From the NCBI GenBank assembly GCA_037441765.1, contig JBBIRM010000162.1, forward strand, positions 1-6,612: 6,612 bases of DNA, in the 5' to 3' direction. The stretch's first letter is position 1, and each line of letters starts with the position of its first letter. The translations under genes were made by a program, and so were the position numbers. A model generated the notes under the pieces. The model saw only the letters and a list, made by a program, of their open reading frames with translations, had not been told where the DNA came from and ran no database searches. Source of the stretch: JBBIRM01 sp037441765. Its GTDB lineage: Bacteria > Desulfobacterota > BSN033 > UBA1163. This document shows positions 5,366-6,612 of the stretch, piece after piece.

Positions 5366-6496
5366 TCATACCCTAAACCATCGGCGTTGAAGACCGTAGT
5401 AAAGAACCAATCCGGCCAGATAGGCCACTCCCATATTCCACATGGCCGTCCCAGCAGTGACGAGAAGAACAAAAAGGTTCTGCCTTCTTAATTTGACATC
5501 CTGAAGGACCAATGCCAATTCCAATCCTGCAAAGAAGAGAATGACGCCAAGTATAGATTTGGGGAAAACTTGTAACAGGAGAGAAACCGAATCACTTAAA
5601 AAAAGCCCTGTAAAAAGCACCATCAAACCCAAAATCACCAATGCCCCTCCTGTCCTGGCACCGAACCGGATATGACCCGCCATCCCCCCTGCTCCATGAC
5701 ATATGGGAATCCCTCCGAGAAAGACACTTACCAGATTCATCACCCCGTGATCAATGGAGATGGTTTTGGCAGTGACCTTCTTTTCAGGGAAATAGGTGTT
5801 ATTCTCTGCGACCGTCCCAATAATAGCATTTCCCAAAGTGAGAGGGGCTTGAGGAAGCCCTAAAACAAAAAAACCAGAAAGAAGTTCTTTCAAGGTCATC
5901 TTCGGGAATGAAATATCAGGAAACCGAAATTGAATGGAGAGGTGTAAAAATTCTTCTAAGAGTCCTGGCTTTTTAAGAAAAGCAAGAATGATTCCATATC
6001 CCAATAAAATTAACATAGCAGGGAATCGTTGGCTTTTAAGGAATAACAGGGTTATGATGACACCAATGGTGGCAAAAAGGGGTTCTTGCCTCATCATCTT
6101 CAACCCTTCCATTAAAAAACTAAGACCCAATCCCAGCATGATCCCACGAACCACTGGTTTTGTAGTTACCTTTTCAATCCAGGTAATCGCTCCGGAAAAC
6201 CCCATTAAGAGCCAAAAGATACCTGTAAAAATCCCTGAACCCCAGATCATTCCATGCGTTATGCTTGAAGAATGGGCAATGGCCATCCCACCAATGGCCT
6301 TCATAGGTTGTATGGGTATGGGCGTCTTAAAATAAAGGCCTGCAAAGATCTTAAAGATGCCGAAAGTAACAAGAATCCCTAAGGGATCCATTTTATTGAG
6401 CGTTATATAACCCACTACAAAAGGGATGAAGGTGCCAAGATCTCCAAAGGCCCCTGCCAATTCCATTCGATTATACTCATTGCCCCAGAGTTTCAT
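5366..6496 (-). CDS. MOT1-family putative sulfate/molybdate transporter
   Basis: This 376-residue inner-membrane protein has about ten hydrophobic segments. It matches the prokaryotic MOT1 group, relatives of SulP anion transporters lacking the STAS domain. Family landmarks are GAFGDLGTFIPF (15-26), PIQPMKAIGG (61-70), GLPQAPLTLGNAIIGT (213-228), and PICHGAGGMAGH followed by a G-A-R-x-G-G stretch (264-285). Molybdate or sulfate import is predicted from the family; the specific anion cannot be read from the sequence. ATG 6496 gives a full-length N-terminus just before the first conserved block, but has only a weak ribosome binding site. A candidate promoter lies immediately upstream, suggesting a very short leader. 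It is a monocistronic minus-strand gene in this window, ending 22 bp from the cupin stop. Confidence 0.92.
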   Translation of the reverse strand: MKLWGNEYNRMELAGAFGDLGTFIPFVVGYITLNKMDPLGILVTFGIFKIFAGLYFKTPIPIQPMKAIGGMAIAHSSSITHGMIWGSGIFTGIFWLLMGFSGAITWIEKVTTKPVVRGIMLGLGLSFLMEGLKMMRQEPLFATIGVIITLLFLKSQRFPAMLILLGYGIILAFLKKPGLLEEFLHLSIQFRFPDISFPKMTLKELLSGFFVLGLPQAPLTLGNAIIGTVAENNTYFPEKKVTAKTISIDHGVMNLVSVFLGGIPICHGAGGMAGHIRFGARTGGALVILGLMVLFTGLFLSDSVSLLLQVFPKSILGVILFFAGLELALVLQDVKLRRQNLFVLLVTAGTAMWNMGVAYLAGLVLYYGLQRRWFRV

Positions 6497-6509
6497 ATGT
6501 TGCTTTCTT

Positions 6510-6538
6510 AGAATATTTCATAACGCATATAATTTCAA
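6510..6538 (-). promoter_or_regulatory. Candidate sigma-70 promoter for the transporter gene
   Basis: On the minus strand, TTGAAA (6538-6533) and TATTCT (6515-6510) are separated by 17 nt. Transcription would begin within about 10 nt of ATG 6496, which agrees with the poor ribosome binding site. No molybdenum-cofactor riboswitch fits in so short a leader. Confidence 0.35.
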
Positions 6539-6584
6539 GAAAATCCTTCTTGATTAGGTAATCCCTCACTTAAGGGGGAATTAT

Positions 6585-6612
6585 ATGAATCGGGTAGGGA
6601 TATCTCCGAAAA
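6585..6612 (+). CDS. Possible start of a plus-strand gene cut by the window edge
   Basis: ATG 6585 opens a frame reading MNRVGISPK to the end of the window. AGGGGG (6573-6578) lies 6 nt upstream and could serve as a ribosome binding site. Only nine codons are visible, so product and reality are unknown. It would be divergent from the transporter gene. Confidence 0.3.

Noticed and set aside
5934..6335. 133-residue plus-strand reading frame opposite the transporter gene
   Set aside because: It is antisense to a clear membrane transporter, has no ribosome binding site, and has composition typical of a shadow frame.

Overview
The window looks like chromosomal DNA from an anaerobic or microaerophilic Gram-negative bacterium, probably of a Desulfobacterota-like or related deep lineage. 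This is inferred from moderate A+T content, signal peptides with periplasmic thiol-disulfide proteins, an arsenite methyltransferase, intergenic repeat families of a style common in such genomes, and an apparent selenoprotein. No rRNA, tRNA, phage, transposase or CRISPR is visible, and the taxonomic guess is weak.

Layout from left to right. Positions 1-264 hold an inverted-repeat element (31-105) and the leader of arsM. Positions 265-1104 encode ArsM, followed by an unrecognised 82-residue protein (1151-1399). Positions 1400-1740 are non-coding and hold two inverted arrays of an 8-bp repeat (1441-1472 and 1611-1642). Positions 1873-3042 (possibly from 1780) are one gene interrupted only by an in-frame TGA at 2029-2031. 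I read it as a selenocysteine-containing exported protein of the 5'-nucleotidase/metallophosphatase fold. The TGA creates a Cys-Pro-Val-Sec (CxxU) motif and is followed at a suitable distance by a hairpin (2041-2066) whose GGUCUG loop resembles the E. coli fdhF SECIS. A simple ORF caller would split this gene in two and lose the codons between the TGA and the next start.

The selenoprotein gene converges on a DsbA-like periplasmic thioredoxin-fold protein (3080-3961, minus). That gene is divergently transcribed from a two-gene unit on the plus strand: a membrane-anchored SurA-N/thioredoxin fusion (4108-5007) and a small cupin (5032-5343). A MOT1-family sulfate/molybdate transporter (5366-6496, minus) converges on the cupin gene. 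The last 28 bases may hold the start of another plus-strand gene.

Taken together, three adjacent genes (3080-5007 plus the selenoprotein) encode exported or membrane-anchored proteins with CxxC or CxxU motifs. This suggests a local cell-envelope thiol/selenol redox module beside an arsenic-methylation gene and an oxyanion transporter. Functional linkage is inference from adjacency only. The selenoprotein reading is the most valuable observation and rests on the open frame across the TGA, the CxxU motif, the SECIS-like hairpin, and the use of TGA as a normal stop in neighbouring genes.
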